A stretch of DNA of 64,000 nucleotides, taken from NCBI GenBank assembly GCA_031553805.1, contig JAVBLC010000002.1:124001-188000 (forward strand), in the 5' to 3' direction. The notes beneath the pieces are model-generated. The model had not been told where the DNA came from. It saw only the letters and a program-made list of their open reading frames with translations, and did no database searches. How positions within the stretch are numbered: position 1 is the stretch's first letter; the number at the start of each line of letters is the position of its first letter. This document shows, piece by piece, positions 35,437 to 43,613 of this stretch. The translations under genes and the position numbers were made by a program. This DNA comes from JAITVB01 sp031553805 (GTDB taxonomy: Bacteria > Bacteroidota > Bacteroidia > Bacteroidales > Rikenellaceae).

Positions 35437-35816
35437 CCGTTAGATTTGACCTCCTGTATTTTTTCGTCGATCAGGCTCCGGATCTCTTCCAACTCGGAAA
35501 GATCCAGCTGTTCGTTTGCGAAAAACGACGCAAACTCAGGGGCGGAACCGTTGAAAAAGTGGTTGATGATCCCTCTTAGGTGGTTCCGGAAGTAGTCGCT
35601 TTTACTGATTAACGGAAAATACTGCCGGGTTTTTCCATAAGTGTTGAAACCGATGAATCCCTTGCGCACCAGCACCCCGATCACCGTCGAAACGGTGGTG
35701 TAGGCGGGCCGGGGTTCCGGAAAACTATCAACGACGTCCTTCAAAAATCCGGTTTCGATTTCCCACAGGTACTGCATCACCTGTTCTTCTGCTTTTGTCA
35801 GTTCTTTGCTTTTCAT
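35433..35816 (-). CDS. BlaI/MecI/CopY-type transcriptional repressor
   Basis: The 127-aa protein (start at 35816, KSKELTKAEEQVMQYLWEIE) has the winged-helix BlaI fold with PAYTTVSTVIGVLVRKGFIGF as recognition region and a C-terminal dimerisation half. The cleavage site for the M56 partner cannot be assigned. The gene leads the pair with the M56 gene. A 16-bp palindrome ATAGTAATATTACTAT at 35860-35875 in the AT-rich leader is a likely operator for self-control. The in-frame start at 35831 would lengthen it by five residues. Confidence 0.9.
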   Translation of the reverse strand: MKSKELTKAEEQVMQYLWEIETGFLKDVVDSFPEPRPAYTTVSTVIGVLVRKGFIGFNTYGKTRQYFPLISKSDYFRNHLRGIINHFFNGSAPEFASFFANEQLDLSELEEIRSLIDEKIQEVKSNG

Positions 35817-35859
35817 ATCACAAACGTACAACTATTTTTCTAATAATACAACTATTTTT

Positions 35860-35875
35860 ATAGTAATATTACTAT
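35860..35875. promoter_or_regulatory. Probable BlaI operator
   Basis: ATAGTAATATTACTAT is a perfect 16-bp palindrome 44 nt before the repressor start, in a strikingly AT-rich stretch (35820-35900). BlaI/MecI repressors bind dyads of TAC/TAG-type half-sites. Confidence 0.6.
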
Positions 35876-35999
35876 TATTATCGAATTGTTTTTTACTACA
35901 CTAATTGTCAGTTAATTGTATTGACCGTGGGTAATTGTGGAATCAAAAAATGAGGATTGCCACCGGGCAATCCTCGTCTCGTTGTAGTAATGATACCCG

Positions 36000-36821
36000 T
36001 CAAAAGATCGAATCGAAATCGATGGTCAGGTCCATGATCCGGATTTCGACCGGTTGCTTGTTTAGGGTGGCCGGTTTCCATTTGGGCGAGGCTTCGATGG
36101 CCCGGACGACCAGTTCTGCCAATTCGGGACTGCTGGTTTCCACCACTTCGATTCTGCTGATCTTGCCGTCTGTCCCAATTGAGAAATTCACGATGACCCT
36201 TCCCATCATCCTTACCCCGCGTTCGAACAAGGTTTTTGTTTTGGCAACCACCCATCGCTTGAATTGATTGGGGGTGCCGCCGTGAAACCGCGGGCCTTCT
36301 TTGGCTGAAAAGGTTGCGCCGTCGGTCGTCTGAATCACAAAATCGCGTGATTCCGGCAGGTTTTCGAGCATGCTGAGTGAGGGGGCGCCGATGGCAAAGT
36401 TGAAAGAGAGTCTGAATGCGACGGCAGTGGGAACCCCGTCCTCCATCTGCGGCGTCCATCTTGGCGACGATAAAATCACACGTGTGATCTCACCTGCGAG
36501 TAATGGGCCGGGCGATTCCAGTATCTTGACGTCGGTGACCGTTCCCGTCTTGTCGACAACAAACTCGGCCAGCACCTCGCCCGATTCCCCGTTCATTGCC
36601 GCCTCGACCGGATACATGATTTTTTGGGCAGCCCACTGGCGAAAACTCATCAGGTCGCCGTCTCCAAAGCGGGCGAGTATGACCTCGGTTGTGGTGAGCG
36701 TGTCAGTGCCGGCAGTTATCTGCCGGTGCGGTTCAGCAGTCAGGACGCGGCCGGCCGCCGCAGTCGTGCAAAAAATCGCCAGGCAGAGGGCGGTCGACCA
36801 ATGTAGGATCGCGCGTGTCAT
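36000..36821 (-). CDS. Secreted protein with two TonB C-terminal domains
   Basis: The 273-aa product (start 36821) has a signal peptide (LHWSTALCLAIFCTTAAAG) and two tandem TonB_C-like domains: about 55-150 (YPVEAAMNGESGEVLAEFVVDKTGTV) and about 180-270 (RMMGRVIVNFSIGTDGKISRIEVVE). It lacks the membrane anchor and proline linker of a true energy transducer, so it is probably a free periplasmic or surface protein. It is a paralogue of the C-terminal domain of the M56 protein nearby. A minus-strand promoter TTG-N21-TACCTTTA lies at about 36886-36854. Confidence 0.75.
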   Translation of the reverse strand: MTRAILHWSTALCLAIFCTTAAAGRVLTAEPHRQITAGTDTLTTTEVILARFGDGDLMSFRQWAAQKIMYPVEAAMNGESGEVLAEFVVDKTGTVTDVKILESPGPLLAGEITRVILSSPRWTPQMEDGVPTAVAFRLSFNFAIGAPSLSMLENLPESRDFVIQTTDGATFSAKEGPRFHGGTPNQFKRWVVAKTKTLFERGVRMMGRVIVNFSIGTDGKISRIEVVETSSPELAELVVRAIEASPKWKPATLNKQPVEIRIMDLTIDFDSIF

Positions 36822-36945
36822 AATTTTTAATAGGGCAGTTGAAATTATTTTATTAAAGGTAGTGAAGATTTTGGAAATAATACAAGCCGGCTCCCCGGAA
36901 TTCCTTTGCCGTTGATTCAAACCTCCCGGCAAAATCGGCCCCGCC

Positions 36946-36976
36946 TTGTTATTCTACCATAATTTCCGTATGTTTA
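36946..36976 (+). promoter_or_regulatory. Promoter of the DUF1080 gene
   Basis: TTG (36946-36948), 20 nt, TATGTTTA (36969-36976), 20 nt before the ATG at 36997. It supports that start over the longer frame from 36946. Confidence 0.5.
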
Positions 36977-36996
36977 CGCAACCAAAACGTGTACAT

Positions 36997-37617
36997 ATGA
37001 GAAAATCAGCCCTGCTGGCCCTGCTCCTGGCCCTGCCGTGTTTTGCCCTGGCACAGGAGAAAATAGAATTGTTCAACGGTAAAAACCTTAGCGGCTGGAA
37101 GTTCTACCTGGTCGACGACAGCAAGACCCCGGCCGAGGTGTTCCGTGCCGATAAAGGCGTGATCACGATCGCCGGCCAGCCGTTCGGCTGTATGTACACC
37201 GAGGCGCAATACAGCAACTACAAACTCGAAGTAGAGTGGCGCTGGCCCGAACAGGCCAACAATAGCGGCATTTTCCAACTGGTCAACTTTCCGGTGCCCG
37301 AGGGCGACCGCTGGCCTTACACACTCGAATGCCAGTTGGCAGCGGGTAAGGCGGGCGACGTGGTTCACTTGGGCGGCGCGGCTTCGGATGCCAATATTCG
37401 GGTGAAAGTGCGCAACGTCGAATCGGCCGAGAAACCGGTCGGCGAGTGGAACAAGGCCGAAATCATCTGCCTCAACGGCAACCTGACCATTTACATCAAC
37501 GGCACCCTCCAGAACGAGATCACCGGCGCGACGAAGACCAACGGCTCGATCGGCCTGCAGAGCGAAGGCGGCCCGGTCCAGTTCCGAAACGTAACCCTAA
37601 CCCCACTTAATAAATAA
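36997..37617 (+). CDS. DUF1080 (3-keto-disaccharide hydrolase-type) secreted protein
   Basis: The 206-aa product has a signal peptide (ALLALLLALPCFALAQ) and a concanavalin-like sandwich with ELFNGKNLSGWKFYLVDD, YSNYKLEVEWRWPEQANNSGIF and the closing GSIGLQSEGGPVQFRNV, the hallmarks of DUF1080. Members of this family hydrolyse 3-keto-glycosides after an oxidoreductase step. It lies 6 nt before a PmoA-like gene, with which it should be co-expressed. The oxidoreductase partner is not in this window. Confidence 0.88.
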   Translation: MRKSALLALLLALPCFALAQEKIELFNGKNLSGWKFYLVDDSKTPAEVFRADKGVITIAGQPFGCMYTEAQYSNYKLEVEWRWPEQANNSGIFQLVNFPVPEGDRWPYTLECQLAAGKAGDVVHLGGAASDANIRVKVRNVESAEKPVGEWNKAEIICLNGNLTIYINGTLQNEITGATKTNGSIGLQSEGGPVQFRNVTLTPLNK

Positions 37618-37623
37618 CCCACG

Positions 37624-38679
37624 ATGAAACGCATTTTTGCATTTGGCCTGTGCTTAGTCCTGAGCTTAATGAGCTTTGGAGCCAGCGCTCAGTTCATCTC
37701 TATCCGCACCGATGCGGCCAACCAGAAGGTCGACGTTTGGTGCGGCGACGAACTGTTCACCTCCTATTGCTACAATCCCTATTACTGGCGGCCGTCGTTC
37801 TACCCGGTCAACGCCCCGGGCAATGTGACCGTCACCCGCGGCTGGCCCTGGCAGCCCCGTCCGCACGAGCACGCCGACCACCCCCATCAGTATGGGTTGA
37901 CGTTCATCTACGGCGATGTCAACGGCTTTGACTTCTGGAACGGCTCGTGGGCCCGCACCCCGGCCGAATTGTATAAATACGGCAAGATCAAAACCGCCCG
38001 TATCAGCGAAATCGCCAACGGCGACGGCAACGCCCGGATGGTCGTGCAGACCGAATGGCGCGACGCAAGCGACAACCTGCTGCTGTTGGAAGAGGTGGTG
38101 TACCTCTTCGGTTGCCGGGGCGATATGCGTTGGATCGAACGTTATTCGACCCTGACCGCCGTCCTCGACAAGGTGACCTTTGGCGACAACAAGGAGGGGC
38201 TTTGGTTCATCCGTCTCGACAAAGCGTTCGAAGAACCGGCAAAAACTCCAGAGTACCACACCGATGCGTCGGGCTACCTGATGGCCGAAAAATCGATCTG
38301 GAACGAAGGCACGCAGGGCATTATCCGTAACGACCGCGGCGACGAACGGGAAGCCGGCACGTTCAGCAAACCGACCCGCTGGCTGAGCAACTCGACGGTC
38401 AAAAACGGCAAGAAAGTAACCGTCGTATTGATGGACCACCCGAAGAATTCCGGCTATCCTGCCCGTGCATTTTCGCGCGGCTATGGGATGATGGCGCTCA
38501 ATAATATTGGCACACAATGCTATACGCCCACCGCCGAGCCGACGCAGTTGGTACTCGAAAAAGGCCAATCGACCTCTTTCTACCACAAATTTGTGGTGGT
38601 TTCGGGACGCGATCTGCCCCAAACCGAGATCGAAAAGATTTTTAATGATTTTAATCCCGAACAGGTCACCGATATTTGA
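37624..38679 (+). CDS. Secreted PmoA-like (DUF6807) protein
   Basis: The 351-aa product has a signal peptide (GLCLVLSLMSFGASA) and a beta-rich body with HEHADHPHQYGLTFIYGDVNGFDFWNG, the block seen in the DUF6807/PmoA family, whose annotation as methane-oxygenase-related is historical. The His cluster (HEHADHPH) could bind metal. Close linkage with DUF1080 suggests a shared role in a glycoside or oxidised-sugar pathway; that is inference. It ends 4 nt before an AT-rich gene of very different composition. Confidence 0.78.
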   Translation: MKRIFAFGLCLVLSLMSFGASAQFISIRTDAANQKVDVWCGDELFTSYCYNPYYWRPSFYPVNAPGNVTVTRGWPWQPRPHEHADHPHQYGLTFIYGDVNGFDFWNGSWARTPAELYKYGKIKTARISEIANGDGNARMVVQTEWRDASDNLLLLEEVVYLFGCRGDMRWIERYSTLTAVLDKVTFGDNKEGLWFIRLDKAFEEPAKTPEYHTDASGYLMAEKSIWNEGTQGIIRNDRGDEREAGTFSKPTRWLSNSTVKNGKKVTVVLMDHPKNSGYPARAFSRGYGMMALNNIGTQCYTPTAEPTQLVLEKGQSTSFYHKFVVVSGRDLPQTEIEKIFNDFNPEQVTDI

Positions 38680-38683
38680 AAAT

Positions 38684-39169
38684 ATGAATACAGAAAACAG
38701 AGATGATGCATTAATAGCGAAATGGGGAGCTAATGATGCTTTATTACAGTCATATCGAAGTATTTTTATGACTTCGCAATCTATTTTAGTCAGTGCTGTC
38801 GCAGTGACTGTCGCAATGCCAACGGAAAAGTACATCACACTAATTATTTCCATAATAGCATTTATTCAATTGATATTGGGTTTTACGGTAATTAGAGCAA
38901 GAGCAATGATTGTGGATTTTTATAAATTTAAATTGTCAAAAGAATTTAATAATAATGGATGTCGGAAAGAAAATAATGATAAAGCATTAGATGAACACAC
39001 TTATGTGCATAACAGGAAGGTACGACATCAAGTGAATCAAAGTGTAGAAGGGCTGAAAAAGAATTGGAGAAAAACTCGGGTTAAAGTAGATTTGGTAATC
39101 CCAATTTCTTTTGCACTTCTTTGGTCCTATTTTTTGTTGAGAACTATGTGTCTCTTGTTAGCTTGTTAA
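38684..39169 (+). CDS. AT-rich membrane protein of likely foreign origin
   Basis: The 161-aa product starts NTENRDDALIAKWGANDALL. Two adjacent hydrophobic spans (about 35-70: ILVSAVAVTVAM, YITLIISIIAFIQLILGFTVI) form a hairpin, then a charged middle (RKVRHQVNQSVEGLKKNWRK) and a third span near the C-terminus (LVIPISFALLWSYFLL). Codon use is AT-rich (many AAT, ATA, TTA, AAA), unlike every neighbour, and the intergenic DNA after it is also AT-rich. I do not recognise the family. The transfer is inferred from composition; small membrane proteins of this shape occur in defence and toxin contexts, but nothing here proves it. Confidence 0.65.
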   Translation: MNTENRDDALIAKWGANDALLQSYRSIFMTSQSILVSAVAVTVAMPTEKYITLIISIIAFIQLILGFTVIRARAMIVDFYKFKLSKEFNNNGCRKENNDKALDEHTYVHNRKVRHQVNQSVEGLKKNWRKTRVKVDLVIPISFALLWSYFLLRTMCLLLAC

Positions 39170-39293
39170 AACTACTTTTTGAATCTTAGATTAGAAGTAG
39201 ATATATTCTGTTGATGGAAAAACGATCACCCAAACGGTCTGTTTTTTGATGTAAAATAAATCCATTCCAGAGATTATTTCTGTGGAAAAGCAT

Positions 39294-39301
39294 TACCTTT
39301 G
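39294..39301 (+). promoter_or_regulatory. -7 box of gcvH
   Basis: TACCTTTG, 31 nt before the gcvH ATG at 39333. It excludes the upstream in-frame start at 39282. Confidence 0.5.
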
Positions 39302-39332
39302 GCAGACCAAAAACCTAAAATCACACACCATT

Positions 39333-39710
39333 ATGAACATCCCGTCGAATCTCAAGTACTCGAAGGACCACGAATGGATCCGCGTAGATGGCAACGAAGC
39401 GTATATTGGCATCACCGACTTTGCCCAGGGCCAATTGGGCGACATCGTTTTCCTCGATGTCAACACGGTCGGCGAAAAACTGGGTAAAGAATCCGTTTTC
39501 GGCACGATCGAAGCGGTGAAAACCGTTTCCGACGCTTTTCTGCCGGTCGATGCCGAGGTGCTCGAATTCAACGAGGCACTGAACGATTCGCCCGACCTGG
39601 TCAACAAAGACCCCTACGGCGAAGGCTGGCTGATCAAGGTTCGGGTGATGGACCTCGTTCAGCTCGACGAACTGCTCTCGGCCGACGAATATGCCAAACT
39701 GATCGGTTAA
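39333..39710 (+). CDS. gcvH: Glycine cleavage system H protein
   Basis: The 125-aa protein reads YSKDHEWIRVDGNEAYIGITDFAQ and has the lipoylation block ESVFGTIEAVKTVSDAF with the lipoyl lysine at Lys63. H protein carries the aminomethyl group between the P, T and L proteins of the glycine cleavage complex. Those partners are not in this window. The ATG at 39333 follows the -7 box; mdh follows after 20 nt in the same transcript. Confidence 0.96.
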   Translation: MNIPSNLKYSKDHEWIRVDGNEAYIGITDFAQGQLGDIVFLDVNTVGEKLGKESVFGTIEAVKTVSDAFLPVDAEVLEFNEALNDSPDLVNKDPYGEGWLIKVRVMDLVQLDELLSADEYAKLIG

Positions 39711-39730
39711 TTAAAACAACAATAAAAGCA

Positions 39731-40675
39731 ATGGGAAACAAAGTAACGGTCGTAGGTGCGGGCAACGTGGGCGCCACCTGCGCCAATGTGATCGCCACGC
39801 GCGAGATCGCCAGCGAACTGGTGTTGCTCGACATCAAGGACGGATATGCCGAAGGCAAAATGCTCGACATTTTCCAAACGGCTACGCTGCTCGATTTTGA
39901 CACCAACCTGGTGGGCGTAACCAACGACTATGTGCAGACGGCCAACTCGGACGTGGTGGTGATCACCTCGGGGATGCCCCGCAAACCGGGGATGACCCGA
40001 GAAGAACTGATCGGCGTCAACGCCGGTATCGTGAAAACGGTGATCGAAAACATTGTAAAATACTCGCCCAACGCTATCGTGATCATCGTCAGCAATCCGA
40101 TGGATACGATGACCTACCTCGCCTCGAAGGTGAGCGGCCTGCCCAAGAACCGTATCTTCGGGATGGGTGGCGCGCTGGACAGCTCGCGTTTCAAATGCTA
40201 CCTGAGCAAGGCGCTGGGCGTGAACACCAACGAAGTCGAAGGTATGGTGATCGGCGGCCACGGCGACACGACGATGATTCCGCTGGTGAGCAAGGCTACG
40301 TATAAAGGCATTCCGGTAAGCGAATTCGCCAACGCCGAAACACTGAAGAAAGTGGTGGCCGACACGATGGTGGGCGGCGCTACGCTGACCTCGCTGCTGG
40401 GCACTTCGGCCTGGTATGCCCCGGGCGCTGCGGCTGCTTATGTGGTTGAGGCGATTTTGCGCGACCAGAAGAAGGTGGTTCCCTCGTGCGTGTCGCTCGA
40501 AGGCGAATACGGCCAGAAGGACATCTGCATCGGCGTTCCGGCCGTGATCGGCAAGAATGGGATCGAAAAGATCATCGAGGTGAAACTCACCGACGAAGAA
40601 AAGGGGTTGTTCGAGAAGAGCGCCGCCGCGGTGCGTTCGACCAACGACGTACTGAAAGAGATCGGCGTCCTGTAA
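39731..40675 (+). CDS. mdh: Malate dehydrogenase (LDH-like type)
   Basis: The 314-aa protein has the dinucleotide fold GAGNVG (9-14) with acidic Asp34/Asp37 after beta-2 for NAD, SGMPRKPGMTREELI, VSNPMDTMTYLASKVSGLP and the catalytic His in GGHGDTTMIPL. The substrate-loop triple RKPGMTR fits malate, not lactate. It oxidises malate to oxaloacetate, or in anaerobes works in reverse towards succinate. It is followed by a perfect terminator. Confidence 0.96.
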   Translation: MGNKVTVVGAGNVGATCANVIATREIASELVLLDIKDGYAEGKMLDIFQTATLLDFDTNLVGVTNDYVQTANSDVVVITSGMPRKPGMTREELIGVNAGIVKTVIENIVKYSPNAIVIIVSNPMDTMTYLASKVSGLPKNRIFGMGGALDSSRFKCYLSKALGVNTNEVEGMVIGGHGDTTMIPLVSKATYKGIPVSEFANAETLKKVVADTMVGGATLTSLLGTSAWYAPGAAAAYVVEAILRDQKKVVPSCVSLEGEYGQKDICIGVPAVIGKNGIEKIIEVKLTDEEKGLFEKSAAAVRSTNDVLKEIGVL

Positions 40676-40697
40676 TCGGCGCAGAATGAATAAGGAA

Positions 40698-40725
40698 GCG
40701 GCGCCGTTTGCACGGCGCCGCTTTT
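40698..40725 (+). terminator. Terminator of gcvH-mdh, overlapping the next promoter
   Basis: Perfect 10-bp arms GCGGCGCCGT (40698-40707) and ACGGCGCCGC (40712-40721), loop TTGC, then TTTT. Its loop is part of the -33 box of the following gene. Confidence 0.9.
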
Positions 40726-40737
40726 ATATTATATTTG
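40707..40737 (+). promoter_or_regulatory. Promoter inside the mdh terminator
   Basis: TTTG (40707-40710), 19 nt, TATATTTG (40730-40737): a consensus promoter whose -33 box is the terminator loop. The gene start at 40745 is only 7 nt after the -7 box, so the transcript should have almost no leader. Confidence 0.75.
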
Positions 40738-40744
40738 TGTGAAA

Positions 40745-41350
40745 ATGAAGCTATCTGCCATCCGAAAGATTTTTTTAGTATTGCTCTTGTTGTCGGGTGG
40801 AACGGCCTGGGGCCAGGCGTCGGCCGCCGGTGACTTTTACCGCCGCCTGGCCGATTCGACGCTGACACTGACCCGCGATCGGGTGACTTACGACCCGTCG
40901 TATTTTTCGATGAAATATCCGGGGGGCGACGTGCCGGCCGACCGCGGCGTGTGTACCGACGTGGTGATCCGCGCCTACCGCAAACTGGGCGTCGACCTGC
41001 AAAAGGAAGTTCACGAAGATATGCGCGCCAATTTCGCCCTCTACCCGAAAAACTGGGGGCTGAAAAGCACCGACCGCAACATCGACCACCGCCGCGTGCC
41101 CAACCTGATGGTCTTTTTCACACGCCACGGCACGGTGTTGCCGCTCTCCGGACGTTCGGAAGATTATGCTCCGGGCGACGTTGTCTGCTGGAACTTGGGT
41201 GGTGCGATCACCCACATCGGCATCGTTGTCGACCGTCGAGCGCCAGGCACCTCGCGCCCGCTCGTGGTCCATAACATCGGCGGGGGACAGGTGTTGGCCG
41301 ACTGTCTGTTTTCGTACAAGATCATCGGCCACTACCGTTACGAAAAGTGA
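40745..41350 (+). CDS. Secreted DUF1287 (NlpC/P60-like) protein
   Basis: The 201-aa product has a signal peptide (IFLVLLLLSGGTAWGQA) and the DUF1287 layout: VCTDVVIRAYRKLGVDLQK with a Cys-Thr-Asp start, VPNLMVFFTRHGTVLP, YAPGDVVCWNLGGAITHIGIVVD and HNIGGG. The Cys and His in these blocks suggest a papain-like thiol hydrolase fold acting on peptides, perhaps of the wall. Start 40745 is used; a GTG two codons earlier is also possible. It is expressed as a single gene between two terminators. Confidence 0.85.
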   Translation: MKLSAIRKIFLVLLLLSGGTAWGQASAAGDFYRRLADSTLTLTRDRVTYDPSYFSMKYPGGDVPADRGVCTDVVIRAYRKLGVDLQKEVHEDMRANFALYPKNWGLKSTDRNIDHRRVPNLMVFFTRHGTVLPLSGRSEDYAPGDVVCWNLGGAITHIGIVVDRRAPGTSRPLVVHNIGGGQVLADCLFSYKIIGHYRYEK

Positions 41351-41351
41351 C

Positions 41352-41388
41352 AAAAAACGGCACCCCTTAAAGCGGGTGCCGTTTTTTT
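41352..41388. terminator. Bidirectional terminator
   Basis: AACGGCACCC pairs with GGGTGCCGTT, preceded by an A-run and followed by seven T, between two convergent genes. It can serve both. Confidence 0.85.
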
Positions 41389-41404
41389 GTAATCAGCACA
41401 GGTG

Positions 41405-42124
41405 TTAGAGCACAGTAAATAGGAACATCACCAAAAATCCCAACCCGAAACTGCCGCCCACCTCGCCTGTATTGCTCCGCCCGAGATAGACTTGTGCGCT
41501 GCCCACCGCACCGGCTACGGCGATCATGCCGAGCAGCAACGCGGTCACTTCGCCGAAGTGGGTGACCTGGGTCGAAAACAAGAATCCGGTCACCGCCCCG
41601 ATAGCTATCATGTGCAGACTTACCGGCCAATATTTATTCACCCCGAAGCTGAGCGCGAGCAGCATCATTCCGCCGAAGAAGATACTCCGGATCATCTCGA
41701 CGGCCAGGAAGTGCCAGAGCAAGCCTCCCGCCAGCAGATAACAGGCCAGGAAGATGAGCATCATCAGCGCTTGCGGTCCCCGTTCGCCAAACGACAGCCG
41801 CCCGGTAATCCCCGTCCACCGCAAGGCCCACATCAGCCCAAAGGGCAGGGCCAGCGTTACGGTCGCCAGCGTGCCCAACACATAGAGTTTGGACGTGAAG
41901 GAGAACAGCGAAAGCATCGTGTGCCCATACAACAGGCACGACATCCCGATCAACGGGATGCAGAACGGATGGAAAACGGCCGAAAAAAAGCGGGCCGCCT
42001 GCATGAGCGGCCTGCTTTTCAGTTCTTGTCCATCCCGTTCCGTTCCGTTTCCGGCGACAGCTTCGGGTGTTGCTTCCGTCAGCCCGGAAGCGGGGGTAAG
42101 TGTGTCTTCGTCCTGCATCTTCAC
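41405..42124 (-). CDS. PAP2-like integral membrane protein
   Basis: The 239-aa product has a charged N-terminal tail of about 40 residues and six membrane spans. The last part AQVYLGRSNTGEVGGSFGLGFLVM resembles the end of PAP2-type lipid phosphatases (helix carrying R-x-x-x-G...), but the signature KX6RP and SGH motifs are not seen, so it is likely a catalytically different relative. It overlaps the rpoN stop by one base (42124), hence co-translated with sigma-54. Function unknown. Confidence 0.6.
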   Translation of the reverse strand: MKMQDEDTLTPASGLTEATPEAVAGNGTERDGQELKSRPLMQAARFFSAVFHPFCIPLIGMSCLLYGHTMLSLFSFTSKLYVLGTLATVTLALPFGLMWALRWTGITGRLSFGERGPQALMMLIFLACYLLAGGLLWHFLAVEMIRSIFFGGMMLLALSFGVNKYWPVSLHMIAIGAVTGFLFSTQVTHFGEVTALLLGMIAVAGAVGSAQVYLGRSNTGEVGGSFGLGFLVMFLFTVL

Positions 42125-43554
42125 TAAATCTCTTTCCGCAGCCGGGCGACCGGAATCCCCAGCATTTCACGATATTTGGCGATCGTTCGCCGGGCAATCT
42201 GGTAGCCCTTCGAGTTGAGGATCTCCATCAGGGTTTCATCGGTCAGCGGCTTGTGTTTGTCCTCTTTCTCGATGCAATCGCTCAGGATTTTTTTGATCTC
42301 GAACGACGAAACTTCTTCGCCCGAGTCGGTCAGCATCGCTTCCGAGAACAGGGTCTTGAGCGAAAGCGTGCCGAAATGGGTCTGGATATACTTGCTGTTG
42401 ACCACACGCGAGATGGTCGACACGTCGAGGCCCGTCACGTCGGCGATGTCCTTGAGGATCATCGGCCGCAACTTGGTCTGGTCGCCGTCGACGAAGAACG
42501 CTTTTTGGTAGTCTAAAATGGCGTTCATCGTGAGGTTCAGTGTGTTCTGTCGTTGTTTTATCGCCGAGATGAACCACTTGGCCGAGTCGATCTTGTGTTT
42601 GACGAACTGGACGGTTTCGCGGTCGCTTTCGCTCTGGCGGTCGCCCTTGGCCGACATTTCCTTGATCATGTCGATATAGTGGTTGTTGATCTTGATCTGC
42701 GGCAGGTTTGAGTTGTTGAGCGTGAGGTTGAACTCGCCGTTCTGGTACTCGAGCAGGAAATCGGGGATGATGTGGGGCAGTGCGCCCGACTGGCTCTCGG
42801 CATAGAGTGTCCCGGGACGCGGGGCGAGGCGGGTGATCACGTCGACCGCATCGCGCAGTTCGTCGGTCGTCACGCCCAGTTTCGACATCAGCCGCTCGTA
42901 GTGCTTTTTGGTAAAATTCTCATAGTGATCTGTCAAGATCTCTTTGGCGAGTGCTTCTGACGGAGTCAACTCCTTCTTGTCGGGCAACTGCAACAGCAGG
43001 CATTCGCGGAGGTCGCGTGCGCCGACGCCTTGCGGTTCGAGTTCCTGGATGATCTTCAACACTTCTTCCAGTTCTTCTTCCGAGGCTTCGAGTCCGGTGC
43101 TGAACGCGATGTCGTCCATCAGGAATTCGAGCGGACGGCGCAGGTAGCCGTCTTCGTCCAAACTGCCGATCAGGTATTGGCCGATGGCTTCCTGGCGTTG
43201 GGTGAGGTGCTTGTAGCCTAATTGTTCCTGAAGATATTCACCGAAAGAAAGGCCTTCCGAGAGATAGACCGGACGTTTTTCGTCGTCCTTCGAATAGTTG
43301 TTCACATAATACTTGTAATTGGGGATATCCTCATCGCGGATGTAGTCGTCGATCGAAGGGGCTTCTGCCGCTTCGGCATCAGCCTCTTTTTCGGTTTCTA
43401 CGTCTTCGTCGAGGATCGGGTTTTCCTCAATTTCCTGTTTGATGCGTTGTTCCAGTTGCAGGGCCGGCAGCTCGAGCAGTTTAATCATCTGCAGTTGCTG
43501 CGGAGACAACTTTTGCATCATCTTCTGTAGACTGTATTGATTCAGTCCTGCCAT
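42124..43554 (-). CDS. rpoN: RNA polymerase sigma-54 factor
   Basis: The 476-aa protein starts with the Gln/Leu-rich region I (LQKMMQKLSPQQLQMIKLLELPALQLEQRI), an acidic region II (about 48-75), a core-binding domain and the C-terminal RpoN box ARRTIAKYREMLGIP near 453-467. Sigma-54 recognises -24/-12 promoters and needs an AAA+ enhancer-binding protein; none is coded here. It is followed in the same unit by the PAP2-like gene. Length is normal. Confidence 0.96.
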   Translation of the reverse strand: MAGLNQYSLQKMMQKLSPQQLQMIKLLELPALQLEQRIKQEIEENPILDEDVETEKEADAEAAEAPSIDDYIRDEDIPNYKYYVNNYSKDDEKRPVYLSEGLSFGEYLQEQLGYKHLTQRQEAIGQYLIGSLDEDGYLRRPLEFLMDDIAFSTGLEASEEELEEVLKIIQELEPQGVGARDLRECLLLQLPDKKELTPSEALAKEILTDHYENFTKKHYERLMSKLGVTTDELRDAVDVITRLAPRPGTLYAESQSGALPHIIPDFLLEYQNGEFNLTLNNSNLPQIKINNHYIDMIKEMSAKGDRQSESDRETVQFVKHKIDSAKWFISAIKQRQNTLNLTMNAILDYQKAFFVDGDQTKLRPMILKDIADVTGLDVSTISRVVNSKYIQTHFGTLSLKTLFSEAMLTDSGEEVSSFEIKKILSDCIEKEDKHKPLTDETLMEILNSKGYQIARRTIAKYREMLGIPVARLRKEI

Positions 43555-43613
43555 AGTACGTGGGATTGGGTTATACGTATAGTAGTTTGTAAAGGGATGT
43601 GCTATTTTATGGG

